A stretch of 64,000 nucleotides of DNA, taken from assembly GCA_045646965.1 (NCBI GenBank), contig JAZRLR010000002.1:20420-84419 (forward strand), read 5' to 3'. Source of the DNA: HGM04593 sp045646965. GTDB lineage: Bacteria; Bacteroidota; Bacteroidia; Bacteroidales; Bacteroidaceae. The position numbers were made by a program, and so were the translations under genes. Under the pieces are notes generated by a model. The model had not been told where the DNA came from. It saw only the letters and a list, made by a program, of their open reading frames with translations, and did no database searches. Shown in pieces: positions 25,030 to 32,973 of this stretch (the stretch's first letter is position 1; every line of letters begins with the position of its first letter).

Positions 25030-26836
25030 ATGAAAGTTCGAGGTTCAGTGCCTCGCGCAATTTTGCAATTATGTGGTTTTTCTCTTTGAGAATCTCGAAC
25101 TGCTTGGTTCTGTCGTATACGTGTCGCTGCACAACCACTTTGTTTATCTTCACCTTCATTGTGGGTTTTATGCCGTTGAGATAACTGCTTATACCCGATG
25201 TGATGCGCTCTGCCTCCTTCTCAAACATATCGGCAACCATCTGGTTATCTACCGAAATGGAGAAGGTAGTGCCCTCTGTTATGGCAGGGGTGATAATCTT
25301 CATTCTGTCGGCGATGGCTCTCTCCCTCTCGGGCAGTTTAAGCGCAAACGATGTCCAAGCCTGCACAAGCATCTCGTTTGTGATGGCTGCGGGTGTCTCC
25401 TTTTTTGCCTCAACTATGGGCGTGGCTGTGGCTTCTGCGGGTTTTTGCTCGCTCGACAATATGGTTCTCGCCCCTTTGAACATTCCGCCTATCTTGCGTG
25501 CACTGCCTTCGCTCTGTCGCAGGGCCTCGGGGCGGCCTTGCATAACGGTGGGCTGCTGCGGTCTCTGCGGTGCAGGTTGTGCTGGGGCGGGCGTAGGCTG
25601 CTGTGGTGCAGCGGGTTGTGGAGTGGGCACGGCTGGTGCGGGAGCCGCCGTTGCGGCGTTCTCCTTGCTTTCAGGTTCTTCTACCTTGTTAAAAATGGGT
25701 TTTAATATTTTGGGGCGGCGCCCACCATCTTCGCTGTCGTCACCGTCTCCCATTTGTGTGAGCTCGATGAGCGTCAGCTCTACAAGAAGGCGTTTGTTGC
25801 GGCTTGCCTTGTAGTTGAGTTCGCAGTTGTTACAGAGCTTTATGGCGCGGAAAATCTGCTTGGGTGTGCAGCGCGAAGCCTGTTCTATGTATCTGTTGCG
25901 CAGTTCGTCGCTACCCTCGAAGAGCGAGGCTGTGGCGGGGTCGCCGTTCACAAGCAGGTCGCGCATATGCGATGCTATGCCCTCGACAAATATGCTGCCG
26001 TCGAAGCCTTTGCCCAGGATTTCATTGAAGAGCAGCAGTGCCTGCGACACTTTGCCCTCTAAAATGTAGTCGGTGAGTTTGAAATAGTACTCGTAGTCGA
26101 GCACGTTAAGGCTCTCAATTACCTTTGAGTATGTGAGGTCGCCCTGTGTGAAGCTGCTCATCTGGTCGAAGAGCGACAGCGCGTCGCGCATACAACCATC
26201 TGATTTCTGTGCAATTATGCGCAGCGCCTCATATTCTGTATTTATCCCCTCTTTTGTAGCGATATTCTGCAGATGGGCAACGATGTCGGCCACGTCGATG
26301 CGGCTGAAATCGTAAATCTGACATCTCGACAGGATGGTGGGGATGATTTTATGCTTCTCTGTGGTGGCGAGGATGAAAATGGCGTGTGCAGGCGGCTCCT
26401 CCAAAGTTTTAAGGAAGGCGTTGAACGCTGCCTGCGAGAGCATATGCACCTCGTCAATGATATATACTTTGTATCGGCCCACCTGTGGCGGCACACGCAC
26501 CTGCTCGTTGAGTGAGCGTATATCCTCTACCGAGTTGTTACTTGCGGCATCGAGCTCGTAGATGGAGTAGGAGCGCTGCTCATTGAACGACTTGCACGAC
26601 TCGCACTCGTTGCAGGGCTCGCCCTCGGGCGAGGGGTTGAGACAGTTTATTGTCTTTGCAAAAATTCGGGCACAAGTTGTCTTTCCCACTCCGCGAGGGC
26701 CGCAGAAAAGGTAGGCGTGCGCCAGCTTTCCGCTGTGTATGGCGTTCTTCAGCGTGGTGGTGAGTGCTTTTTGTGCAACTACCGTCTCAAAGGTGTCGGG
26801 GCGGTATTTGCGGGCAGATACTATATAATTTTCCAT
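25028..26836 (-). CDS. dnaX: DNA polymerase III subunit gamma/tau
   Basis: The 602-residue clamp-loader ATPase has Walker A G-P-R-G-V-G-K-T at 46-53, a zinc module with Cys65, Cys75, Cys78 and Cys81, the D-E-V-H-M-L motif and an S-R-C sensor. A Pro/Ala/Gln-rich linker (about 385-440) leads to a C-terminal tau-like domain. It loads the sliding clamp and couples polymerases at the fork. It is transcribed alone from a consensus promoter 50 bases upstream. No slippery A-run that would give a separate gamma form was noticed. Confidence 0.94.
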   Translation of the reverse strand: MENYIVSARKYRPDTFETVVAQKALTTTLKNAIHSGKLAHAYLFCGPRGVGKTTCARIFAKTINCLNPSPEGEPCNECESCKSFNEQRSYSIYELDAASNNSVEDIRSLNEQVRVPPQVGRYKVYIIDEVHMLSQAAFNAFLKTLEEPPAHAIFILATTEKHKIIPTILSRCQIYDFSRIDVADIVAHLQNIATKEGINTEYEALRIIAQKSDGCMRDALSLFDQMSSFTQGDLTYSKVIESLNVLDYEYYFKLTDYILEGKVSQALLLFNEILGKGFDGSIFVEGIASHMRDLLVNGDPATASLFEGSDELRNRYIEQASRCTPKQIFRAIKLCNNCELNYKASRNKRLLVELTLIELTQMGDGDDSEDGGRRPKILKPIFNKVEEPESKENAATAAPAPAVPTPQPAAPQQPTPAPAQPAPQRPQQPTVMQGRPEALRQSEGSARKIGGMFKGARTILSSEQKPAEATATPIVEAKKETPAAITNEMLVQAWTSFALKLPERERAIADRMKIITPAITEGTTFSISVDNQMVADMFEKEAERITSGISSYLNGIKPTMKVKINKVVVQRHVYDRTKQFEILKEKNHIIAKLREALNLELS

Positions 26837-26888
26837 TCTTCTATTATAATAAGGGATGTGCGCGTGCGCGGCGCGCTCTTACATATTG

Positions 26889-26919
26889 CAAAAATAAGGC
26901 AATCGCCGAGCTTTGCAAA
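26889..26919 (-). promoter_or_regulatory. Promoter of dnaX
   Basis: On the minus strand, TTTG (26916-26919) and TATTTTTG (26889-26896) are separated by 19 bases, a full consensus match. Confidence 0.72.
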
Positions 26920-26967
26920 ATAAAAATTGCATAAATGATACTGTTTTTTTCAAACAGCAGAGCAAGC

Positions 26968-26998
26968 GTTGCAATATGAATAATTTTTTCTACCTTTG
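26968..26998 (+). promoter_or_regulatory. Promoter of the divIC operon
   Basis: GTTG (26968-26971) and TACCTTTG (26991-26998) are separated by 19 bases, with a perfect -7 and one mismatch in the -33. The start codon is 29 bases downstream. Confidence 0.7.
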
Positions 26999-27027
26999 CG
27001 ATGTGTAATTATTAATGAAGCAAAGCA

Positions 27028-27324
27028 ATGAATGACAGTATAGGTTCAATGATTGGGTGGATACGCGGGCACAAATATATCTTTGTGACGGCCGTGTTTC
27101 TTCTCATTTTGTTTTTTTTCGATGAAAACAATATGATTAAACATTTCTATAACCAGCGCGAGATTGCAGAGCTGAAGGAGGAAATAGGTGAACTGCAACT
27201 GCAGATAGATGACTACAACTCTCGTTTCCGTGAATTGCACAAGGATATCAATGTAATGGAAAAGGTTGCCCGCGAGCGCTATGGAATGCACAAGGAGGGC
27301 GAGGAAATTTTTATAGTAGAGTAA
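27028..27324 (+). CDS. FtsB/DivIC-family septum formation protein
   Basis: The 98-residue protein has a single transmembrane helix (about 15-32) and then a heptad-rich coiled coil (about 40-80: E-I-A-E-L-K-E-E-I-G-E-L-Q-L-Q-I). A short tail R-E-R-Y-G-M-H-K-E-G-E follows, the usual end of the DivIC/FtsB family. It would join the FtsQ-FtsL-like division complex in the inner membrane. It is followed after one base by a small membrane-protein gene. Confidence 0.85.
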   Translation: MNDSIGSMIGWIRGHKYIFVTAVFLLILFFFDENNMIKHFYNQREIAELKEEIGELQLQIDDYNSRFRELHKDINVMEKVARERYGMHKEGEEIFIVE

Positions 27325-27325
27325 T

Positions 27326-27661
27326 ATGAAAATGGTCGATATATTGAATAAAGTGAGTTGGGTGCTGCTGCTCGCAGGTGCCGCAGGAAAGATGTTCTTT
27401 GGCGAGGTGGCTTCTTATGTCTACCTGGTTGCGGCGGTGCTTCTTGTGGTGACACAGTTCCTGAACAGAGTGCGCGGCGGCGGTTTTGTGTTGCGACGTC
27501 TTGTGGTGCAGCAAACCATAGGCGGGCTTGCTCTTGTGGGTGCCGGTGTGCTTATGTTTACCCACCCGCGCAACGAGTGGATTGTGGCAATGCTTGTGGG
27601 CGCTCTCCTTGAATTGTATACGGCATACAGAATTCCGCAGGAGATAGAAAAAGGAAAGTAA
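27326..27661 (+). CDS. Small conserved membrane protein
   Basis: The 111-residue protein has four predicted transmembrane helices and few charged residues, with a basic R-V-R-G-G-G-F-V-L-R-R loop in the middle. It starts one base after the divIC stop, so the two are co-transcribed and perhaps coupled. I recognise it only as a Bacteroidales small membrane protein of unknown function found beside the DivIC gene. A link to cell division or the envelope is inferred from position alone. Confidence 0.65.
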   Translation: MKMVDILNKVSWVLLLAGAAGKMFFGEVASYVYLVAAVLLVVTQFLNRVRGGGFVLRRLVVQQTIGGLALVGAGVLMFTHPRNEWIVAMLVGALLELYTAYRIPQEIEKGK

Positions 27662-27679
27662 TTCCTGAATATCATATAG

Positions 27680-27711
27680 GTATAAAAGCAGGCCTCGGCC
27701 TGCTTTTATAC
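27680..27711. terminator. Bidirectional terminator between the divIC operon and the ompA-like gene
   Basis: A perfect 15-bp inverted repeat (27680-27694 with 27697-27711) has A/T-rich outer arms, so a U-tract exists in both directions. It lies between two convergent genes. Confidence 0.85.
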
Positions 27712-27763
27712 TTATATATCTGTGTCGCCCGGTGAGGGCGCGGTCTCTGTCGTGGCGACAGAA

Positions 27764-28933
27764 TTATTTGTTTACAAAGTGTACGGTCTGTCCGCTCTCG
27801 CCCATATCGCGGGTTTTTACAACGAGCTTGGCTGCGTCCACTGCGTAGCGGCTCACAAGAATCTCCTTTACGATGTTTGCACGGCTCTCGGCAATCTCGG
27901 GTTTTGTGCTGTTTGTGTTACCCACAATCTCCATTACATACTCGGGATGCTCGTTTATGAATTTCGCTGCGTTTGAGATGTTTACCATCTGCAACTCTTT
28001 GTTGAAGGTGTCCTTGCCATCGTGGAATACTACATAGGGGATGAGGAGGTTGTCCTTCTCGGCGGGCAAAACAACCACTTTCTCCTCGGGCTCGCCCTGC
28101 TCCATCTGCTTTGTCTTTACCATTGCGAGGTAGTTGCTCAACGCGGCATACCGCGACGAAGAAATGGCGTATGAGGTCTTGAAACCACGCTGTGAGATGT
28201 TCCAACGGAAACCAACTTTGGCCGATGTGATGAAGTCGATGCTGTGGTCGCCCTCGATGTGGCCGTCAAACTCGGATGTGACTAGTGTGGCTCCAAAGTC
28301 AAAGAAAAGGTCGAAATATTTAGAGATGTCGTATGTGACGTTTGCACCCACTCTTCCTGCGAGGAATGTGTTGCCGTCTACGCCCTTTCGCTCGAGTTTC
28401 TGCAGGGCTGCGACACCCACGTAGCACTCAACCTCTATGTCGTTGTTGCACTCTCTGTTGCCTGTCAATGCGTTGTAGAGGTCGAGCATAAGGTCGGCGT
28501 TGTAAGAGTAGTATCTTATGTCCTGCTCATAGCCGTTGCTTGTGTCCACGCCCATAGACTCGAGGTATTCTTTGCGGGGGCAGGTCAGGCCGTTGGGGTA
28601 GTGTCCGCCTTTGTTGTCGTTCCAGCCTCTCAAGCTGTTACCCTCGATGCCCACTCTTGCTCCGAGCAGGGGTGTGATTTTCTTTCCAAATGAGAAATAG
28701 AATCCCGGTCTCAATCTGTCGCCGAACGAGAGTTTGTTGTCGTCCTCGCCCATAAGAACGGTTCCTGTGAGTGCTCCCTGAATGTAGAGGTTGCTCAAAA
28801 GGGGAGATTTGTATGTTGTCTTATATTCTACGTTCAGGTTTTCTGTTTTTGTGGTGGTCTCCACGCGTGCCTCCTGTGCCGAAGTTCCAAGTGCGATGGC
28901 CGCCATAAAGGCCAATATGCTGATCTTTTTCAT
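27764..28933 (-). CDS. OmpA-like outer membrane protein
   Basis: The 389-residue protein has a signal peptide ending near A-Q-E (about 1-20). It continues with alternating strand-like segments forming an N-terminal beta-barrel, then a C-terminal domain (about 295-385) resembling the OmpA peptidoglycan-binding fold: P-Y-V-V-F-H-D-G-K-D-T-F-N and A-E-S-R-A-N-I-V-K-E. The usual N-x-x-L-S-x-x-R-A pattern is weakened. It likely links the outer membrane to peptidoglycan. It lies 22 bases downstream of a second OmpA-family gene and is probably in the same operon. Confidence 0.8.
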   Translation of the reverse strand: MKKISILAFMAAIALGTSAQEARVETTTKTENLNVEYKTTYKSPLLSNLYIQGALTGTVLMGEDDNKLSFGDRLRPGFYFSFGKKITPLLGARVGIEGNSLRGWNDNKGGHYPNGLTCPRKEYLESMGVDTSNGYEQDIRYYSYNADLMLDLYNALTGNRECNNDIEVECYVGVAALQKLERKGVDGNTFLAGRVGANVTYDISKYFDLFFDFGATLVTSEFDGHIEGDHSIDFITSAKVGFRWNISQRGFKTSYAISSSRYAALSNYLAMVKTKQMEQGEPEEKVVVLPAEKDNLLIPYVVFHDGKDTFNKELQMVNISNAAKFINEHPEYVMEIVGNTNSTKPEIAESRANIVKEILVSRYAVDAAKLVVKTRDMGESGQTVHFVNK

Positions 28934-28955
28934 TTTATTGCCTGTTTGTTTTTTG

Positions 28956-30200
28956 TTACTTTTCTATAATGGTCATCACAACGACGCGGTTCCATCGGAA
29001 GTCTTCGTCATACACACGCTCGGTATCACCCTTTGCATCGGTGTCAATTCTCTCCTCTGCAATGCCGCACTCGTTCATAAGGTATTTCTTTACCGACTCA
29101 ATTCTCTTCTTACTCAAGCGCATATTGTACTCGGGGTAGGCGGTCTCTTTATCGGCGTAACCGGCAAGCATAATTCTTGTTTCGGGGTTTGCCTTCATAT
29201 ACTCGGCAATCTTGTTTATGTGAGGTTTCTGTCCCTTTTCTATATAAGACTTGTCGATGAAGAATCGTACAACGAAGGGTTCTATAATCTCTTTGGCAGG
29301 TGCCTGCACCTCTTTTATGCGTTTGGGCTGGGGGATGTAGGTATCCTCGTAGATTACGGGCAGCTGCAGTGCGGTTGTGGCGGGGTTGTCGTTGAAATAG
29401 TAGCTCACACCCATAGCTGCGGCAAGATATCCCTCGGACACCTCGTAGCCTTTTGTACCCTCGCCGCCCACGATACCGTCGAACGCCTCGCTGACGAAGT
29501 TACCCTGAATATCGGCCATAATAGAGAAGTGCTCGCTTATTCGGTAGTCTATCTGGCTGCCCACCTTGAACCCGAATCCAAAGTCGCTGCCAAAGCCTTG
29601 TGAGTTAAAAGAATATGTGGCAAGGGGGCCGCCGTATAGCTTCACGCTCCACAGATTGTCCTTGTCGAACCATCTGATTACGTCGGTCATTGCCGACACG
29701 TTAAGGTCGATGTATGTGAATTTTCTGCGGTAATATGCAAGCCCATTGTGGTTTATTATGTGCTGCTTGTGGTAGTCGGGGTAGTCGAACGAGTTCAGCG
29801 GCTTGCTGAAGATACCTCCCGCAAGGTAGTATGCGCTGATTTTTCCGATGCCGAACTGTCCTTTTACTCCTAAGAATCTGTTTACCCAGTAGTCGGCCGA
29901 GAGCTGCAGTCTCGCTCTGCGGCGCTCCCATAAACTGTTTACATTGTCGTTACCTTCGGCCTGAATGGCGTTTATTCCCACGCCGAGTGACATTGAGATT
30001 CTGTTCGACTCAATGAGCTCGTCGTCGGCCACAATTTCGGCCTCTTTGTTTCCGAGAGCCTCGAGGAGGGCGCCAAGACGCGACTCTCTAATTGTGTCCT
30101 GCTGCAGAATCTGTGCCTGCAACTGCTGTGAATCAAGGATTTGAGCGCAGCAAAAAAGAGCTGCAAAAGCAATCAATGCCTTGAGAAAATTATATTTCAT
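28956..30200 (-). CDS. OmpA-family outer membrane protein
   Basis: The 414-residue protein has a signal peptide (about 1-30). A membrane-embedded region with many aromatic strand ends follows (about 65-280). The C-terminal OmpA-like domain (about 300-412) includes F-F-I-D-K-S-Y-I and Y-N-M-R-L-S-K-K-R-I-E-S-V-K-K-Y-L, the pattern that binds diaminopimelate in peptidoglycan. It is the first gene of a two-gene OmpA operon. A TAATTTTG -7 box at 30245-30252 (minus strand) is a possible promoter, but its -33 partner is poor. Confidence 0.86.
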   Translation of the reverse strand: MKYNFLKALIAFAALFCCAQILDSQQLQAQILQQDTIRESRLGALLEALGNKEAEIVADDELIESNRISMSLGVGINAIQAEGNDNVNSLWERRRARLQLSADYWVNRFLGVKGQFGIGKISAYYLAGGIFSKPLNSFDYPDYHKQHIINHNGLAYYRRKFTYIDLNVSAMTDVIRWFDKDNLWSVKLYGGPLATYSFNSQGFGSDFGFGFKVGSQIDYRISEHFSIMADIQGNFVSEAFDGIVGGEGTKGYEVSEGYLAAAMGVSYYFNDNPATTALQLPVIYEDTYIPQPKRIKEVQAPAKEIIEPFVVRFFIDKSYIEKGQKPHINKIAEYMKANPETRIMLAGYADKETAYPEYNMRLSKKRIESVKKYLMNECGIAEERIDTDAKGDTERVYDEDFRWNRVVVMTIIEK

Positions 30201-30339
30201 AAGGTTTTTTGTTTTGTCTGTTTAAATAATGCGCATATTTCGGGCAAAATTATGTAAAAAAATAGACATACTGAAATATTTGTTAATCAAATTTACAAAA
30301 CAACAGCCTGGTTGCTTGCGTGTGAGCCTTTTGCGCGGC

Positions 30340-31284
30340 TTATCGCAACTTGATAATATCGCCTACTTTTATTCCGTTTTGAGCTTTTTCCTCGTTGAAT
30401 TTGTAGAGTTTCTCGAGTTTCACGCCATATCTCTGCGAGATGGAGTGCAGGCTCTCTCCCTCGCTCACCGTGTGGGTACGATATTTTTTATCGGCTTTGT
30501 TTTTCTTCTTTTCGAGGTAAATTATATCTCCTGCCTTTATGTTGTACTCCTTGTATAAGTCGTTGTATTTTATGAGTTTGCTTTTTGAAATATCCAGCTC
30601 CTGCCCCAGCGATTTAAATGTGTCGCCCGTGTTTCCTATGATATAGAGCAGGTCGTTGGAGCGGTATATGGTACGGGTGCTGCGATAGCTCTCAAGAGCT
30701 ACGGCGCCCTCGCTCTTTTTTATGTCGCGTGTCTTGTATGAGTCGTATTTCTGCAACTCGTAGCGCTCAATGAGGCTGATGAGCTTCGAGGGATAGGCTT
30801 TGTCTTCGGCATATCCTGCCTGCTTGAGCCCCTTTGCCCACCCTTTGTAATCGTTTTTCTTCAGTTTGAAGAGCGAGGCGTATCGCTGTCGCCCCACAAG
30901 AAACATCGAGTGGTCCTCGTAGGAGTCTCTCACGCTGTCGTATTTCCTGAAATAGCAGAGCCGCCCGTTGTCCATAGAAGATGTGCGCTTGCCGTTCCAG
31001 CTTTTGTCGGCTTTTATGCCGAAGTGGTTGTTCGACGTGCGTGCCAGCTTGCTCTTGCCTGCTCCCGACTCCAGAAGTCCCTGTGCCAGAGTGATGCTTG
31101 CGGGGATATTGTGTCTCTCCATCTGCTCCACGGCTATGGGGTAGTATGTGAGTACATATCTCTCGTAGTCGTCTTTTGCCTGCGATATGCTTTTTGTGCT
31201 CTGTACCTTGGCACTTTGCTTGCTGCTTGCGCATCCGGTGAGGGCGAGCAGCGCCAGAATAATAAAAAAGTGGGCGTTTCTCAT
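30340..31284 (-). CDS. Lipoprotein with glucosaminidase and two LysM domains
   Basis: The 314-residue protein has a lipoprotein signal ending L-T-G-C (Cys18) and a GH73-type glucosaminidase domain (about 40-180). The catalytic-Glu context Q-G-L-L-E-S-G-A-G-K-S and a later N-N-H-F-G-I-K are both present. Two LysM modules follow (about 210-258 and 268-313) that would hold it on peptidoglycan. It probably cleaves the glycan backbone during growth or division. It is a single gene on the minus strand, divergent from cdd. Confidence 0.9.
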   Translation of the reverse strand: MRNAHFFIILALLALTGCASSKQSAKVQSTKSISQAKDDYERYVLTYYPIAVEQMERHNIPASITLAQGLLESGAGKSKLARTSNNHFGIKADKSWNGKRTSSMDNGRLCYFRKYDSVRDSYEDHSMFLVGRQRYASLFKLKKNDYKGWAKGLKQAGYAEDKAYPSKLISLIERYELQKYDSYKTRDIKKSEGAVALESYRSTRTIYRSNDLLYIIGNTGDTFKSLGQELDISKSKLIKYNDLYKEYNIKAGDIIYLEKKKNKADKKYRTHTVSEGESLHSISQRYGVKLEKLYKFNEEKAQNGIKVGDIIKLR

Positions 31285-31319
31285 TTTGTAATCTATTTCG
31301 CCACAAATTAAACCAATAA

Positions 31320-31351
31320 ATTGCTTTTACGCAACAATTTGTTTATCTTCG
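31320..31351 (+). promoter_or_regulatory. Probable promoter of the cdd operon
   Basis: ATTG (31320-31323) and TATCTTCG (31344-31351) are separated by 20 bases. Each box has one mismatch to the Bacteroidetes consensus. The cdd start is 91 bases downstream. Confidence 0.5.
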
Positions 31352-31442
31352 CATAGCGAAAGAGGCAAATTTTCAATTATTGCCGCACACCTGTCAGTTT
31401 TTTGCGGGCGGGGCAGTTGTTTAACCCTTAAAAGAGTACATT

Positions 31443-31928
31443 ATGAAGGAGATGCTTTTGCAGACGAAAGTAAAGGTCTGCACCTATGACGAGATGTCTG
31501 CCGAGGAGAGAGAGGTTGTGGACGCAGCGCGTGCCGCCACGCACAACAGTTATGCCGTGTATTCGAAGTTTAATGTGGGGGCGGCTGTGCGTCTTGCAGG
31601 CGGAGTGATTGTAAAGGGTAGCAATCAGGAGAATGCGGCCTACCCGTCGGGTATCTGTGCCGAGCGCACCACGCTCTTCTGGGCCAATTCGCAATATCCC
31701 GACATCCCCGTGCTCACACTTGCCATTGCAGCCCGCACCGACGCCGGTGAACTGCCCGTTCCCATCCCTCCCTGCGGCGCGTGCCGTCAGGTGATTCTCG
31801 AGACCGAGAAACGTTACGGTCAGGTGATAAAGATTATATTGTATGGTGCAAAAGAGAGTTACATAATAGAAGACGGCATAAAGGCCCTGCTTCCCCTCTC
31901 TTTTGATTCAGCTTTTCTCGACGAATGA
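31443..31928 (+). CDS. cdd: Cytidine deaminase
   Basis: The 161-residue enzyme deaminates cytidine and deoxycytidine for pyrimidine salvage. Its zinc-site motifs are C-A-E-R-T (catalytic Glu) and P-C-G-A-C-R-Q-V. The ATG at 31443 opens the gene, and its stop overlaps the next start as ATGA. The context is a small operon of unrelated short genes: cdd, a tyrosine phosphatase and ruvC. Confidence 0.94.
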   Translation: MKEMLLQTKVKVCTYDEMSAEEREVVDAARAATHNSYAVYSKFNVGAAVRLAGGVIVKGSNQENAAYPSGICAERTTLFWANSQYPDIPVLTLAIAARTDAGELPVPIPPCGACRQVILETEKRYGQVIKIILYGAKESYIIEDGIKALLPLSFDSAFLDE

Positions 31929-32386
31929 AAAAGATTCTCTTTGTGTGCCACGGAAACATCTGTCGTTCTCCGATGGCCGAATTTGTGATGAAAAATATGG
32001 CCTCGGCGGCCGATTTATATGTGGAGTCGGCTGCAACGAGCAGCGAGGAGATTGGTAACTCGGTCTATCCGCCTGCAGTGCGCGAGCTTGCCCGTCACGG
32101 AATATCGTGCGAGGGTAAACGTGCCCGTCGCATCACTGCTGCCGATTTCTCTCACTTCGATATGGTGATTGTGATGGAGGATTACAATATACGAAATATG
32201 CGCTCGTTGCCCACGCAGGGTAAGGTGTGGAAACTGCTCGATTTTGCGGGTTGCACAGCTGTGGGCGCTGCCGAGCCTTTGCAGGGCGGCGATATTTCCG
32301 ACCCGTGGTATCACGGCGATTTCTCCCTCACATACAGGGAGATAGAGAATGGTTGCAAGGGGTTAATGTGCTATCTGGGGCTGTAA
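31925..32386 (+). CDS. Low-molecular-weight protein-tyrosine phosphatase
   Basis: The 153-residue protein has the P-loop C-H-G-N-I-C-R-S (Cys8 and Arg14 form C-x5-R). A late D-I-S-D-P-W-Y segment supplies the general-acid Asp. Such enzymes remove phosphate from protein tyrosines or from low-molecular substrates. It overlaps cdd by 4 bases. Since the capsule kinase in this window already has its own PHP-type phosphatase, this one may act on another kinase. The physiological substrate is unknown. Confidence 0.92.
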   Translation: MKKILFVCHGNICRSPMAEFVMKNMASAADLYVESAATSSEEIGNSVYPPAVRELARHGISCEGKRARRITAADFSHFDMVIVMEDYNIRNMRSLPTQGKVWKLLDFAGCTAVGAAEPLQGGDISDPWYHGDFSLTYREIENGCKGLMCYLGL

Positions 32387-32390
32387 GGTT

Positions 32391-32972
32391 ATGCAGACAT
32401 CTGTGACTCCTTCCACCGACGACAGGGTTATTATGGGCATAGACCCGGGAACGAACCTTATGGGCTATGCCTTCATTGGAATTAACGGGAACCGCGCCCG
32501 TCTCATTGCTATGGGTGTTATAGACCTGCGCAAGTGCCACGATAGTTACATAAAGCTGGGCGAGATATTCTCTCGTGTGCAGGGGCTCATAAAATCTTTT
32601 CTCCCCGATGAACTTGCCATCGAAGCTCCTTTCTTTGGAAAAAACGTGCAGAGTATGCTCAAGTTGGGGCGTGCGCAGGGCGTTGCCATAGCCGCCGCCA
32701 TAAGCCGCGATGTGCCCATTCACGAGTATGCCCCGCTAAAGATAAAGATGGCTATAACGGGTAACGGCGGCGCGTCGAAACAGCAGGTGGCCGATATGCT
32801 GCGCCGTCTGCTCAATATCTCGGCCGACGAGATGCCTCGTTTTATGGATGCCACCGATGCGCTGGGTGCCGCCTATTGTCATTTTATTCAGCGCAATACT
32901 CCCGTCACAGGTACCAAATACAGCAGTTGGGCCGACTTTGTGCGTAAAAACAGCGACAAGGTAAAAAAATAG
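32391..32972 (+). CDS. ruvC: Crossover junction endodeoxyribonuclease RuvC
   Basis: The 193-residue Holliday-junction resolvase has M-G-I-D-P-G-T-N-L-M-G-Y at the start (first catalytic Asp), L-A-I-E-A-P-F (catalytic Glu) and the late D-A-T-D-A-L-G-A-A. These are the RNase-H-like acidic residues of RuvC. It starts 4 bases after the phosphatase gene. It ends one base before the stop of the convergent lipoprotein gene, leaving no room for a terminator between them. Confidence 0.94.
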   Translation: MQTSVTPSTDDRVIMGIDPGTNLMGYAFIGINGNRARLIAMGVIDLRKCHDSYIKLGEIFSRVQGLIKSFLPDELAIEAPFFGKNVQSMLKLGRAQGVAIAAAISRDVPIHEYAPLKIKMAITGNGGASKQQVADMLRRLLNISADEMPRFMDATDALGAAYCHFIQRNTPVTGTKYSSWADFVRKNSDKVKK

Positions 32973-32973
32973 T